The notes: generated by a model not told the origin, from the letters alone. 64,000 nt of DNA from Chryseobacterium taiwanense (GCF_000813825.1 NZ_JWTA01000015.1:186001-250000); one strand, 5' to 3'; positions 25,534 through 35,311 are shown, numbered from the stretch's first letter. Program-made: numbers and translations.

Positions 25534-27683
25534 TGAAAAAAAGAAAATATATAAGTCAAAAAAATGACCATAAACTCATGGAAATCGGAAGATTAATCTT
25601 GCGTTTCATGAATGAAAATTCCACAAAAATCTATAACTATAAACAGATTGCTGATGGAATAGATTATAAAAATCCAAGACAGAGAGAGCTTGTGATTCAG
25701 GCTTTACATAAGCTTCAAGCTTCCGAAAGAATTAAGGAAACTGAAAAAGGAAAATATATCATCAATCTTAATATAAAAGGAACGTTAACAGGGAAAATTG
25801 ATTTCAATCAATCCGGGAATGCTTACGTAAGTGTTGAAGGGTTGGAAGATGATATTTTCATTCATTCTAAAAATGTAAAAGATGCGTTGCAAGGAGATAA
25901 AGTTTTAATTGTAACCTATACTTATAAAGGAAAGAAACTGGAAGGTTCTGTGCTGGAAGTATTGGAAAGAACCAGAACGGAGTTTGTAGGAACTTTACAG
26001 GTGGTTACTCATAAAGATTTCGGATTTGTTGTTTGTGATAAAAAATCGATCAATACAGATATTTTCATTCCAAAAGGAAAATTTGGAGGTGCTGAAGACG
26101 GTGATAAAGTCATCGTAAAAATGACAGAATGGAAACCGGGAGATAAAAATCCGGAAGGTGAAATTATCCAGGTTTTAGGAGCTCCGGGAGAACATGAAAC
26201 AGAGATCCACTCTATTCTTGCAGAATATGGTTTGCCTTACGAATTCCCTGAAGAAGTAGAAAGAGATGCCGATAAAATCGACAGAAGCATCAATGATGAA
26301 GAAGTGGCAAAACGTTGGGATATGCGTGGAATTACAACATTCACCATTGACCCGAAAGATGCAAAAGATTTTGATGATGCGTTGTCCATCAGGAAATTAG
26401 AAAACGGAAACTGGGAAATCGGAGTACATATTGCGGATGTTTCACATTATGTAGTTCCGGGAACTATTTTAGATGATGAAGCGTACCAAAGAGCAACTTC
26501 GGTGTATTTGGTAGACCGTGTTGTACCGATGCTTCCGGAAGTATTGAGTAACGATGTGTGTTCGCTTCGTCCGAATGAAGACAAGTTTACCTTCTCTGCG
26601 GTTTTTGAATTGAATGATAGTGCTGAAATCAAAAAACAATGGTTTGGGAGAACAGTAATTCATTCGGACAGAAGATTTACGTATGAAGAAGCACAGGAAA
26701 GAATTGAAGGGAAAGACGGAGATTTTAAAGAAGAAATTCTTGTTTTAGATAAGCTGGCGAAAATTATGCGTCAACAAAGAATTAAAAACGGAGCGATCAC
26801 TTTTGACAGAAGTGAAGTTCGATTTAATTTGGATGAAAACAACGAGCCTATCGGAGTTTACTTTAAAATAAGCAAAGATTCCAACCATTTGATTGAAGAA
26901 TTCATGTTGTTGGCGAATAAAAAAGTATCTGAATTTGTTTCAATAAATAAAAAAGGAGATATCACTCAGAATACCTTTATTTATAGAGTCCATGATGATC
27001 CGGATCCGGCAAAATTAGAATCTTTAAGAGATTTCGTTTCTACTTTCGGATATAAAATGGATCTTGCCAATACCAAAAAAGTTGCTGAATCTTTAAACCG
27101 ATTATTGCATGATGTAAAAGGGAAAGGCGAAGAAAATATGATTGAAACATTAGCGATGCGAAGTATGAGTAAAGCGGTGTATTCTACGGAACCAATTGGT
27201 CACTATGGTCTTGGTTTTGATTATTACAGCCACTTCACCTCTCCTATCCGTCGTTATCCGGATTTGATTGCTCACAGATTGCTTCAACATTATCTGGATG
27301 GAGGAAAGTCTCCAAACAGACCGGAACTGGAAGAAAAAGCAAAACATTGCAGTTCTATGGAAAGATTGGCAGCAGATGCAGAAAGAGATTCTATCAAATT
27401 CATGCAGGTGAAATTCATGGAAAAACACTTGGGAGAAACTTTCAATGGAGTGATTTCAGGAGTTGCTGAATTTGGTTTCTGGGTTGAAATTCCTGAAAAC
27501 GGTGCAGAAGGTTTGATTAAATTGAGAGATTTAGTAGATGATTCATACATGTACGATGCAAAAACTCATGCTGTATACGGAATGAAACATGGAAAAAAAT
27601 ATCAATTGGGAGATCAGGTTCAGATAAAAGTGGTAAAAGCGAACTTAATCCAAAAGCAATTGGACTTTAAGATAGTTGAATAA
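25533..27683 (+). CDS. rnr: ribonuclease R
   Basis: Processive 3'-5' exoribonuclease acting on structured RNA, mRNA decay and rRNA quality control. The N-terminal winged-helix region (residues 10-70) precedes two cold-shock OB domains. The RNB catalytic domain shows FTIDPKDAKDFDDALS (metal-binding aspartates), HIADVSHYV and FDYYSHFTSPIRRYPDL. A C-terminal S1 domain begins at about residue 630 (FNGVISGVAEFGFWVEI). Length 716 fits Bacteroidota RNase R. It overlaps the preceding gene by one base. Confidence 0.95.
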   Translation: MKKRKYISQKNDHKLMEIGRLILRFMNENSTKIYNYKQIADGIDYKNPRQRELVIQALHKLQASERIKETEKGKYIINLNIKGTLTGKIDFNQSGNAYVSVEGLEDDIFIHSKNVKDALQGDKVLIVTYTYKGKKLEGSVLEVLERTRTEFVGTLQVVTHKDFGFVVCDKKSINTDIFIPKGKFGGAEDGDKVIVKMTEWKPGDKNPEGEIIQVLGAPGEHETEIHSILAEYGLPYEFPEEVERDADKIDRSINDEEVAKRWDMRGITTFTIDPKDAKDFDDALSIRKLENGNWEIGVHIADVSHYVVPGTILDDEAYQRATSVYLVDRVVPMLPEVLSNDVCSLRPNEDKFTFSAVFELNDSAEIKKQWFGRTVIHSDRRFTYEEAQERIEGKDGDFKEEILVLDKLAKIMRQQRIKNGAITFDRSEVRFNLDENNEPIGVYFKISKDSNHLIEEFMLLANKKVSEFVSINKKGDITQNTFIYRVHDDPDPAKLESLRDFVSTFGYKMDLANTKKVAESLNRLLHDVKGKGEENMIETLAMRSMSKAVYSTEPIGHYGLGFDYYSHFTSPIRRYPDLIAHRLLQHYLDGGKSPNRPELEEKAKHCSSMERLAADAERDSIKFMQVKFMEKHLGETFNGVISGVAEFGFWVEIPENGAEGLIKLRDLVDDSYMYDAKTHAVYGMKHGKKYQLGDQVQIKVVKANLIQKQLDFKIVE

Positions 27684-27706
27684 TTAAATCATAAAGTTTA
27701 AATTTG
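27676..27706 (+). promoter_or_regulatory. promoter of the LysE-family gene
   Basis: TTG at 27676-27678 and TAAATTTG at 27699-27706 are separated by 20 bp, the spacing of Bacteroidota vegetative promoters. The start codon follows 47 bp later. Confidence 0.5.
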
Positions 27707-27753
27707 TATAAAATGAAATGGAAATTTAATTTTTCATTTTAAAAAAATACTGA

Positions 27754-28440
27754 ATGTTTGAACTTATATTATCTGCTATTGTATTAGGATTCATGTTGAG
27801 TCTGGTTTTTATAGGACCTATCTTTTTCCTTTTAATAGAAACCAGTTTTTCCAGAGGTCCGAAACATGCTTTAGCATTGGATTTAGGGGTTATTTCTGCC
27901 GACCTATTATGCATTTTAGCAGCATATTATGCGAGTGCAGATATTGTAACCCTGATTGACAAACATCCTGGATTTTATAGAATTACCTCTATTCTTATCT
28001 TAGTATACGGAATTGTAATGATGGTCACGAAAACCAAAATGCATATTCCTGGTGAAGAAAAAATTATTAATCAAAATTATTTTAAGACTTTTATTAATGG
28101 TTTTTTCTTCAATCTTTTAAATGTTGGAGTAATCCTTTTTTGGCTGGTAACGGTGATTTCGGTGAGAAATCAATATCCGGATACCGGCAATTTTGTTTTA
28201 TACATCGGGGTTGTGATCGGGACTTACCTATTCATAGACCTTATCAAAATATTTTTAGCCAAACAATTCCATGATAAATTGACCCAAAAACTGGCAAATA
28301 AAATCAGAAGAATTGTAGGCGGAATCCTTATTATATTCAGTTTCTTTATCTTTTTACAAAGTTTCAAAATGTTTAATCAGTTTGATAAACGATTAGAAGA
28401 AGCAGAGAAGACTGAAGTAAAATATCAAAAAGCCAAATGA
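27754..28440 (+). CDS. LysE-family transporter
   Basis: 228-residue polytopic membrane protein with about six hydrophobic segments. The N-terminal block LGFMLSLVFIGPIFFLLIETSFSRGPKHALALDLGVISAD is the LysE/RhtB translocator pattern (GP motif followed by GxxxA helix). Members export amino acids or related small molecules. The substrate here is unknown. Its stop overlaps the LD-carboxypeptidase start (ATGA), so a role in export or recycling of peptidoglycan-derived compounds is conceivable but unproven. Confidence 0.82.
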   Translation: MFELILSAIVLGFMLSLVFIGPIFFLLIETSFSRGPKHALALDLGVISADLLCILAAYYASADIVTLIDKHPGFYRITSILILVYGIVMMVTKTKMHIPGEEKIINQNYFKTFINGFFFNLLNVGVILFWLVTVISVRNQYPDTGNFVLYIGVVIGTYLFIDLIKIFLAKQFHDKLTQKLANKIRRIVGGILIIFSFFIFLQSFKMFNQFDKRLEEAEKTEVKYQKAK

Positions 28441-29366
28441 CAAAAATAATCTTTCCGAAAGCTCTTTCAAAAGGTGCTAAAATAGCCGTAATTTCTCCTG
28501 CAGGAGCCGTAGAAGCTTCTCAACTGGAAAAAGGAATTGAAATGATTAAAAGTAAAGGGTACGAACCTGTTTTGGGTGAACATCTTTACACCAAATTTTC
28601 AAACGGATATAATTACGCCGGAACGGAGCAGGAAAGAACAAAAGATATCAACTGGGCTTTAAATGATAATGAAATAGCGGCAATCTGGGCTTCAAGAGGA
28701 GGATATGGCTGCCAGCATCTTATTCAGGATCTAGATCTTAAAAACTTTACGAAAAATCCGAAATGGTATATCGGATATTCTGATAATACGGTGATTCAAA
28801 GTTATTTGTTGAAGAAAGGCTTTGCTTCTATTCATGGACAAACCATTAAAACATCAAGTTTTGGAGTCACTGAGGAAAGTTATGAATTGATTTTTGACAT
28901 TCTAAAAGGAAAAACTCCAAAATATAGTCTTAAATCGCATCAATTTAATAAGCAAGGAACTATTGAGGGAGAATTAGTTGGAGGAAATTTAGCCTTAATT
29001 TATGCCCTTTTAGGAACAAAATATTCTTTTGACTTTAAAGATAAAATTTTATTCATTGAAGATATTGGAGAAAACTTCTATGCACTCGACAGAATGATCA
29101 TGAGTCTGGAACTCGCTGGAGTATTTAATAAGATTTCAGGATTGATTGTTGGAGGAATGACCAATATGGGCGATGAAAAGGAGAATAAACAATATGAAGA
29201 AAGCTTTGATGATTTTGCTTATCAGTTGATTTCATACAGAATTTCAAAGTATGATTTTCCCGTCGTTTTTGGTTTTCCTAATGGACATATTAAAGACAAT
29301 AGACCTTTGATTATCGGTGGAAATGTGAAAATGAGAGTTGAGGATAAGGTTAAGATTGAGTTTTAG
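28437..29366 (+). CDS. LD-carboxypeptidase (S66)
   Basis: Cytoplasmic peptidase releasing the terminal D-Ala from recycled murein tetrapeptides (LdcA family). The N-terminal AVISPAGAV and SRGGYGCQHLI, the nucleophile in YIGYSDNT (Ser115), the catalytic Glu208 in LFIEDIGEN and a late GHIKDNRPL with the probable catalytic His fit the Ser-His-Glu triad of S66. Length 309 is normal. It overlaps the LysE-type gene by four bases and is followed by a tiny membrane-protein gene and YraN. Confidence 0.9.
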   Translation: MTKIIFPKALSKGAKIAVISPAGAVEASQLEKGIEMIKSKGYEPVLGEHLYTKFSNGYNYAGTEQERTKDINWALNDNEIAAIWASRGGYGCQHLIQDLDLKNFTKNPKWYIGYSDNTVIQSYLLKKGFASIHGQTIKTSSFGVTEESYELIFDILKGKTPKYSLKSHQFNKQGTIEGELVGGNLALIYALLGTKYSFDFKDKILFIEDIGENFYALDRMIMSLELAGVFNKISGLIVGGMTNMGDEKENKQYEESFDDFAYQLISYRISKYDFPVVFGFPNGHIKDNRPLIIGGNVKMRVEDKVKIEF

Positions 29367-29369
29367 GAA

Positions 29370-29576
29370 ATGGGCTTCTTATTTCTTCGTACTCTAGGCA
29401 TGTATATAGTCTATTTTAGATCTTTAATAAAAGATGATAAATTGAGTCTAAGGGAAATTTGGAATAAAAGAGAAGAATATAATCTTGCTTTATATGGATT
29501 ATTATTTTGGATCATTTCTCTGATTATATGCTTTTGTACATTAGCTTATTGCGTTAAAAATAATCTTACGGTTTAA
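29370..29576 (+). CDS. small hypothetical protein with one membrane helix
   Basis: 68 residues, unknown. An N-terminal hydrophobic patch (GFLFLRTLGMYIVYF) and a clear TM helix at about residues 46-64 (LYGLLFWIISLIICFCTLAY) flank a charged middle (IKDDKLSLREIWNKREEYN). It lies 3 bp after the LD-carboxypeptidase stop and overlaps the YraN start by one base, so it is translated as part of the operon. That tight packing is the main reason to accept it. Confidence 0.6.
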   Translation: MGFLFLRTLGMYIVYFRSLIKDDKLSLREIWNKREEYNLALYGLLFWIISLIICFCTLAYCVKNNLTV

Positions 29577-29947
29577 TGGCAACTCACAACGATTTCGGAA
29601 AAAAAGCAGAAGATCTGGCTGTAGAATTTCTACAGAAAAACGGCTATAAAATCTTGGCAAGAAATTTTCGATTTCAAAAAGCTGAGATTGATATTATTGC
29701 TGAAAAAGATAATCTCATTATCGTTGTGGAAGTAAAAGCACGTTCGACGGATGCTTTTATATTGCCTCAGGAAGCTGTAAATAAAACCAAAATAAAATTG
29801 ATCGTTTCAGCAACCGATCATTATCTGGAAGAATTTAATAAAAATCAGGAAGTGAGATTTGATATTATTTCTGTTCTTCCCGATGAAAAAGGAAATTTAA
29901 CTATAGAGCATATTGAAAATGCTTTTGAAGCGTTTGATGCCAACTAA
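29576..29947 (+). CDS. YraN family (UPF0102) nuclease-fold protein
   Basis: 123-residue protein with the restriction-endonuclease-like core GKKAEDLAVEFLQKNGYKILARNFRFQKAEIDIIAEKDNLIIVVEVKAR. The acidic pair E..D followed by EVK is the PD-(D/E)xK pattern. YraN proteins are predicted to act in DNA uptake or Holliday-junction-like processing, but the role is not settled. It is translationally coupled to the small gene before it and is followed by an SDR gene after 25 bp. Confidence 0.9.
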   Translation: MATHNDFGKKAEDLAVEFLQKNGYKILARNFRFQKAEIDIIAEKDNLIIVVEVKARSTDAFILPQEAVNKTKIKLIVSATDHYLEEFNKNQEVRFDIISVLPDEKGNLTIEHIENAFEAFDAN

Positions 29948-29972
29948 AAATAATTATACATTTTACAATAAA

Positions 29973-30722
29973 ATGAAAACAATATTAGTAACCGGAGCGA
30001 CTTCCGGAATAGGAAAATCTACAGCGGAATTATTTGCTAAACAAGGAAACAGAGTTATCATTTGTGGAAGGAGATCTGAGGTATTAGAATCAGTAAAAAC
30101 TGAATTATCAGAAGTCACCGAAATATTTAGTTTAAATTTTGATGTAAGGAATTTAGAAGAAGTAGAAACGGCTATCAATTCGCTTCCTGCAGAATGGCAA
30201 AATATTGATGTTCTGGTTAATAATGCCGGAAACGCACATGGTTTAGACCCTCTTTCGGCAGGGAAAACTGACGATTGGGATTCAATGATCGATGGAAATG
30301 TGAAAGGTCTTTTATATGTTTCCAAAAAGATTATTCCAGGAATGAAAGAAAGAAATTCGGGACATATCGTAAATATTAGTTCTGTTGCTGCAAGGCAAAC
30401 GTATGCTAACGGAGTTGTGTATTGTGCAACAAAAAAAGCGGTAGATGTAATTTCTGAAGGAATGAGAATTGAATTAACAGAGTTTGGAATTAAAGTAACC
30501 AATATTCAACCGGGAGCTGTAGAAACTGATTTTTCTATGGTAAGATTTAAAGGGGACAGTGATAAAGCAGCAACCGTATATGCAGGATATGAGCCTTTAA
30601 AAGCCGAAGATATTGCGGATTCTATTGCGTATTGTGTAAATGCTCCGAAACATGTTTGTGTTTCAGATATGACGATTTATCCAACTGCTCAGGCAGAACC
30701 GAGAACAATTTATAGAAAATAG
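29973..30722 (+). CDS. SDR family oxidoreductase (YdfG-like)
   Basis: 249-residue short-chain dehydrogenase. It has TGATSGIGKSTAELF at the N-terminus, DVLVNNAGNAHGLDPL, the catalytic VNISSVAARQTYANGVVYCATKKA with YxxxK, and a IQPGAVETDFS block. The HGLDPL and C-terminal PTAQAEPRTIYRK segments resemble the YdfG group that oxidises serine/3-hydroxypropionate-type substrates. The start at 29973 (MKTILVTG) is chosen. An upstream in-frame ATG at 29913 would overlap yraN and add 20 unconserved residues. Confidence 0.87.
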   Translation: MKTILVTGATSGIGKSTAELFAKQGNRVIICGRRSEVLESVKTELSEVTEIFSLNFDVRNLEEVETAINSLPAEWQNIDVLVNNAGNAHGLDPLSAGKTDDWDSMIDGNVKGLLYVSKKIIPGMKERNSGHIVNISSVAARQTYANGVVYCATKKAVDVISEGMRIELTEFGIKVTNIQPGAVETDFSMVRFKGDSDKAATVYAGYEPLKAEDIADSIAYCVNAPKHVCVSDMTIYPTAQAEPRTIYRK

Positions 30723-30738
30723 TCTCAAAATAATGGTT

Positions 30739-30746
30739 TAAATTTG
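30739..30746 (+). promoter_or_regulatory. -7 promoter box of tsaB
   Basis: TAAATTTG (30739-30746) matches TAnnTTTG and ends 53 bp before the tsaB start. No distinct -33 box was found. Confidence 0.35.
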
Positions 30747-30799
30747 CAGAAATATTTAGCATTTTTAATGGCTAAGTGATTAAATTATATACTGAGAAA

Positions 30800-31483
30800 A
30801 TGAAAATTTTATATCTAGAAACTTCTTCAAAAAACTGTTCAGTAGCGATTTCAGATGATGAAAAACTTCTGTGTCTTACGGAAGAAGTTTCCGATAATTA
30901 TAAGCAGTCTGAAAGTCTTCACACTTTTGTAGAATGGGCGTTGGAAGGTGCCGGAATTTCCATGAAAGAGATCGAAGCGGTTTCTTTAGGAAAAGGTCCG
31001 GGTTCGTATACCGGATTAAGAATTGGTGCTTCATCTGCAAAAGGGTTTTGCTATGGACTGAAGATTCCATTGATTGCGGTTAATTCTTTAGAAAGCATGA
31101 TAGAGCCTTTTTTAGATAAAAACTATGACTTTGTGATCCCTTTGATCGATGCGAGAAGAATGGAGGTTTATACAGCCGTTTATGACGGGAAAACAGGCGA
31201 AGAGATTTCTGAGACGGAAGCCAAAGTGTTAGATGAAAATTCTTTTGAAGGATTTAAAGAAAAAAAAGTGGTATTTGTAGGTGATGGTGCTAAAAAAGCG
31301 AAGGAGATTTTACAGCTTCCTAATGCAGATTATCATGAAGACATCTACCCTTCTGCTCAATATTTAATTAAAAAGAGTCTTGAAAAACTCAACCAAAAAG
31401 AGTTTGAAGATACAGCGTATTTTGAGCCTTTTTATCTTAAAGATTTTCATGGAGTAAAGAAAAAGAAATCGGAAGATTCTTAG
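30800..31483 (+). CDS. tsaB: tRNA threonylcarbamoyladenosine biosynthesis protein TsaB
   Basis: Non-catalytic partner of TsaD in t6A37 synthesis. The ASKHA-fold N-terminus ILYLETSSKNCSVAISDDE, the central LGKGPGSYTGLRIGASSAKG motif and IDARRMEVYTAVY are family hallmarks. The 227-residue length from ATG 30800 is normal; the in-frame start eight codons earlier is rejected because MKILYLETSS aligns with the family. It is terminated by a hairpin shared with the convergent porW/sprE gene. Confidence 0.93.
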   Translation: MKILYLETSSKNCSVAISDDEKLLCLTEEVSDNYKQSESLHTFVEWALEGAGISMKEIEAVSLGKGPGSYTGLRIGASSAKGFCYGLKIPLIAVNSLESMIEPFLDKNYDFVIPLIDARRMEVYTAVYDGKTGEEISETEAKVLDENSFEGFKEKKVVFVGDGAKKAKEILQLPNADYHEDIYPSAQYLIKKSLEKLNQKEFEDTAYFEPFYLKDFHGVKKKKSEDS

Positions 31484-31507
31484 TAATACGAAATAACAGA
31501 TATAAAT

Positions 31508-31541
31508 AAAAAAAGCGAAGAAATTAATCTTCGCTTTTTTA
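31508..31541. terminator. bidirectional terminator between tsaB and porW/sprE
   Basis: AGCGAAGA (31514-31521) pairs with TCTTCGCT (31528-31535), flanked by A- and T-runs that extend the stem. It serves two convergent genes. Confidence 0.8.
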
Positions 31542-31543
31542 TT

Positions 31544-34081
31544 TTATTTTGGTTTTGCCGGAACCGCATTGGTATTTGGGATCTGCATTCCTGGAGGATT
31601 ATTATTCGGTTTTTTCGGAGGCTTGTTACCACTGCTCTCGTTTAATGTACCTACCTGCTGTTGTTGGAGATTATTAGGTTGCTGAGGAACATTATTATTT
31701 ACCTTATTTTGAGGGATCGTATTTCCTTTATTATCCGTTGGCTGGAATTTGATATCACTCTTTAAGTAATTAAGCATTTCTTTAGCCTTTATTCCTTCTG
31801 GTGTTTTAGTATAATTTAAAGCTATCTGCTCCAGCTGAAGAATCATCACCTCTTTCCCACTCGATTTTCCTGAATTAAAAGCATTTAAAAGATAAAGCTT
31901 AGGAATCAGTGCATCTTTAGGATATTGCTGAATTGCCTGATCGAGAACGGCTTTACTTTCTGCAAATTTTTCAGATTCATACAAAGAAAATGCCTCTTTG
32001 TATTTGTTTTCTACATCTTCCGATGATTTTACGAACGTATTGTTTTTAGGATTTCTTACGAATTCTGCATAAGCAGTATATGGATAATCTGTAAGAAGGA
32101 TCTGTTTTGCTCTTTCGGCTGCTTGAGGATTTTTCTCATAATTCATGGCAAAAATCTCATAAAGCGCCTGTATCATTACTTTTTCTTCAGGTTTTACATC
32201 TACCAGATCATACAATGTTTTTGTAGCTAAAGGAGTATTGGTAAAGTAATTCTGATACATCACTCCCAATCCTAAAGAAGCAGTGTCTCTGTCTTTCTTT
32301 AATTGGCTTATATCACTCGGAATTTGCTCAATGTAATAGGAAGCTTCAAAACGTCTTGGATTAGGCGTAGAAGTTGTTCCTAAAGCCTCGTTTTTCATAT
32401 CTTCAAGAGTCGCCATCTTTTTAGAATAACGCCAGTTATCTGAAAGGGCTCTATCTCCCCAAGTCTGTCTAAAGGAAGATGTTCCTTTGCTTACCGTACC
32501 TGTATTGGCAAAATAAAAACCTTTAGCGGCAACCCCAAAATCTTCAAAAGAATTAGAGCTGTTAGCGAAAATAGAAGTAGAATTATAATCTCCCGTATCA
32601 AAACCTTTGCTTCGTTCTGCACGTCTTCTTTCCAGTTCTTCTTTCTCTTCTTTAGCTTTTATCTTTGCAATATACTTTGTGAAAAAATCAGTTTTTTGCT
32701 CAGGGCTCATTTTAGCTAAAGAAATGATACTGTCATTTTTCTTGATCAGATAATAGTTTTTAGAAATCTTCTTGATGTAAGAGGATTGATCTTGCAAAAG
32801 GATTTTAGAAGGTTGATACGTCATTACTGCTAATGCAGAATCATAATAAATTCCTGCTCCTATGTAATCATTTTTATCTAAATACCCCTTTCCTATTTCA
32901 TAATAAGTTAACCCGCGAAGCTGTTGATCTGAAACCTTTTCTTTCAAAGATTTTCTGAAAAACTGCTGAGCTTCATCTGCTTTTCCGGCTTTGTTGGCCA
33001 TTAATCCTAAAGCATAGTAAAATTCATTCTTTCTGGAACCATAAGTTCCTTTTTTACTGATGTTTTCAAGATATTTTCTCGCTCCGCTATAGTCTCCTTT
33101 TCCATTGAACGTTTTTGCGATAGCAATCTGAGATTTTACCTCAAATTCAAAATCATTGGCATATTTATAAGCGGCTAAAAAGCTTTCTCTGGCCTTTTCA
33201 TTTTGTCCAAGATTCTCCAAAACCTGCCCTCTTAAATAAGCAATTCTACTTTTTAGTTTTCTGTTATTGTTTACTTCAAAAGCAAGGTCTAATTCTCTTA
33301 CAGCCTCTTCTTTTCTTCCGGCATCCAGCAAAGATTCTGAATGGAAAATGGTCAAAAGCTTCTTATAATCTTTATCTATTTTCTCATCCTTAAGTCTGGC
33401 AAAGATTTCGTGAGCTTTATTATAATTTTTCATTTGAGAATAAGCCAGTCCCTGATAAATATATGCCAAAGGAATTCTTTTATCTCCTTTCATATTAGAA
33501 AAGACATAGTTTAAAGCATCCAGAGCATCTAAAGATTTATTCTGATAAATTCTCGATTGGGCAAGAATCATATACGCATCAAAAATGGTTTTGTTTTTTT
33601 CTTCTCCATTTTTAATGACTGAATATTTATTAATTGCTTTTAAAGCCTTTGCTTCAGCAATTTCTAATGCACTTGCTCCTTTTGGAGTTGACTGATTCGG
33701 ATCCTGTGGATTCCCCGGCATCCCAGACATTCCTGGTATTCCTTGAGGCTGATTTGGGGTTGTTCTTGCACCATCTGTTCTATTATTTACCCCTCCCATT
33801 TTCATGGAATTTTCGGCAAATGCAGATGATTGACCCAAATCGCTTCCTAATGGCTGATCTTCATAGGTAAGAATAGGAATATAAGGAGCATAAAAATTGT
33901 CCTTATACGCCTTATCACGGGTTTCAAACTCAGAGTTTAATGCATCTTTAGCATTAAAAAGAGTGTTGTAATATGTGGAAAATCCTTTTAAAAATTTAGA
34001 TCGTTGTTCCGGCTTCTTGACTTTCATTCCGCAAGAAATTACGATACAGGATGTTAAAAGGAATAAAATTTTCTTTTTCAT
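31544..34081 (-). CDS. porW: type IX secretion / gliding lipoprotein PorW/SprE
   Basis: 845-residue lipoprotein with many TPR-like helical repeats. The N-terminus MKKKILFLLTSCIVISCG is a lipoprotein signal with Cys17. A GFSTYYNTLFNAKDAL segment near residue 34 is characteristic of SprE/PorW in Flavobacteriia. TPR-type pairs occur from about 200 to 430 and again near 680-760, followed by a low-complexity Asn/Pro/Gln C-terminus. PorW/SprE is needed for type IX secretion and gliding motility and sits on the periplasmic side. It is monocistronic. Confidence 0.85.
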   Translation of the reverse strand: MKKKILFLLTSCIVISCGMKVKKPEQRSKFLKGFSTYYNTLFNAKDALNSEFETRDKAYKDNFYAPYIPILTYEDQPLGSDLGQSSAFAENSMKMGGVNNRTDGARTTPNQPQGIPGMSGMPGNPQDPNQSTPKGASALEIAEAKALKAINKYSVIKNGEEKNKTIFDAYMILAQSRIYQNKSLDALDALNYVFSNMKGDKRIPLAYIYQGLAYSQMKNYNKAHEIFARLKDEKIDKDYKKLLTIFHSESLLDAGRKEEAVRELDLAFEVNNNRKLKSRIAYLRGQVLENLGQNEKARESFLAAYKYANDFEFEVKSQIAIAKTFNGKGDYSGARKYLENISKKGTYGSRKNEFYYALGLMANKAGKADEAQQFFRKSLKEKVSDQQLRGLTYYEIGKGYLDKNDYIGAGIYYDSALAVMTYQPSKILLQDQSSYIKKISKNYYLIKKNDSIISLAKMSPEQKTDFFTKYIAKIKAKEEKEELERRRAERSKGFDTGDYNSTSIFANSSNSFEDFGVAAKGFYFANTGTVSKGTSSFRQTWGDRALSDNWRYSKKMATLEDMKNEALGTTSTPNPRRFEASYYIEQIPSDISQLKKDRDTASLGLGVMYQNYFTNTPLATKTLYDLVDVKPEEKVMIQALYEIFAMNYEKNPQAAERAKQILLTDYPYTAYAEFVRNPKNNTFVKSSEDVENKYKEAFSLYESEKFAESKAVLDQAIQQYPKDALIPKLYLLNAFNSGKSSGKEVMILQLEQIALNYTKTPEGIKAKEMLNYLKSDIKFQPTDNKGNTIPQNKVNNNVPQQPNNLQQQQVGTLNESSGNKPPKKPNNNPPGMQIPNTNAVPAKPK

Positions 34082-34167
34082 TATTCAATATAACTCGCTA
34101 ATCTACTTTTTATTATCAGCAGATTTGATGATTCTGTAAAAATAATAAAATTTTATATTGAAACTCT

Positions 34168-34722
34168 TTATATTTCTTTCAAAATTTTGTAAACTAAATG
34201 GGTAGGAAGTCCCATAATGGTATAAAAACTACCATTTATCTTTTTAATTTTAGCCATTCCGAGCCATTCCTGTATTCCATAACTTCCGGCTTTATCAAAT
34301 GGTTTGTAGTTTTGAATGTAATATTCTATTTCATCATTTGTTAAATCATCGATTTCTACGTCTGCAACATCGGTTTTGGTGATGGTATTATTTATAGTTT
34401 TAATCGTAATTCCTGTATAAACCTGATGTGTTTTTCCTGAAAGGAGTTGAAGCATTTTTCTTGCCTCTTCTTCACCTATAGGTTTTCCAAGAAATTGATT
34501 ATCAATAGCTACAACGGTATCTGCTGTCAGCAAAACTTCATTTTCTTCCAGCGTTCGAAAGGCACTTGCTTTTAATTCAGACAGATAACCAGCCGCCTCT
34601 CCTACTTGTATGTGCCTAGGAACAATTTCTTCACAATCAATTTTCACCACTTCAAAATCGAAGCCTAAATTTGATAAAAGCTCTTTCCTCCTAGGTGACT
34701 GTGATGCTAATAATATCTTCAT
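34168..34722 (-). CDS. Maf family nucleotide pyrophosphatase
   Basis: 184-residue house-cleaning pyrophosphatase that hydrolyses dTTP/UTP and modified nucleotides (YhdE class). The N-terminal ASQSPRRKELLSNLGF, LTADTVVAIDNQFLGKPIGEEEARKML and the C-terminal SYGIQEWLGMAKI with GSFYTIMGLP are all present. It lies 9 bp after the KdsC-like gene on the same strand, and a DUF2520 gene precedes that one, forming a compact operon. Confidence 0.92.
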   Translation of the reverse strand: MKILLASQSPRRKELLSNLGFDFEVVKIDCEEIVPRHIQVGEAAGYLSELKASAFRTLEENEVLLTADTVVAIDNQFLGKPIGEEEARKMLQLLSGKTHQVYTGITIKTINNTITKTDVADVEIDDLTNDEIEYYIQNYKPFDKAGSYGIQEWLGMAKIKKINGSFYTIMGLPTHLVYKILKEI

Positions 34723-34731
34723 TTTCAGAGA

Positions 34732-35250
34732 TTAAATAGATTGAGTGTTATCATCATGCCATTTTCCTTGAACTTTCATTACTTGTTCAATCACATCACG
34801 CACTGCCCCGCTTCCTCCTTTTATCGTAGAAATATAATCCGAAACTGCTTTCACTTCCGGAACAGCATTTTCAGGGCAAGCTGCAATAGCAGAGTTCTCC
34901 ATGATATGAATATCCGGTAAATCGTCTCCCATCGTCAGAATTTCTTCGTTTTTAAGATTATATTTCTTTTTAAAATCTTCAAAATCTTCCAATTTATTAT
35001 GTGATTTCGGATAATAATCTTCAATTCCAAGATAATTGATTCTGTGCTTTACCATATCGTCATTTCCTCCGGTAATTACTCCAATTAAATAATTGTTTTT
35101 TAGAGCTTTAACGACTGCGTAACCATCAAGGACATTCATTACTCTGCACATATTTCCTCCGGGCATCAGATAAACGCTTCCGTCTGTGAAAACACCGTCT
35201 ACATCGAAAACAAATGCTTTAATATCTTTTAGTTTCTCTTTATAACTCAT
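34732..35250 (-). CDS. KdsC-like HAD phosphatase
   Basis: 172-residue HAD hydrolase without a cap domain, like the tetrameric KdsC that dephosphorylates KDO 8-phosphate in lipopolysaccharide synthesis. The nucleophile motif FDVDGVFTDG, GVITGG, and the Mg-binding MGDDLPDIHIM are visible. KDO synthesis is the likely role; other YrbI-type phosphatases cannot be excluded. It sits between the Maf and DUF2520 genes. Confidence 0.85.
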   Translation of the reverse strand: MSYKEKLKDIKAFVFDVDGVFTDGSVYLMPGGNMCRVMNVLDGYAVVKALKNNYLIGVITGGNDDMVKHRINYLGIEDYYPKSHNKLEDFEDFKKKYNLKNEEILTMGDDLPDIHIMENSAIAACPENAVPEVKAVSDYISTIKGGSGAVRDVIEQVMKVQGKWHDDNTQSI

Positions 35251-35311
35251 TTTATTTTAATTTCTTGAAATGTTAATTTTCCCAGCTTAGAATCTCAAGC
35301 GGTTAACATTT

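Noticed and set aside
29963..30502. 179-residue minus-strand ORF opposite the SDR gene
   Set aside because: The SDR motifs on the plus strand (GATSGIG, NNAG, YxxxK) show which strand is coding; this frame is a shadow.
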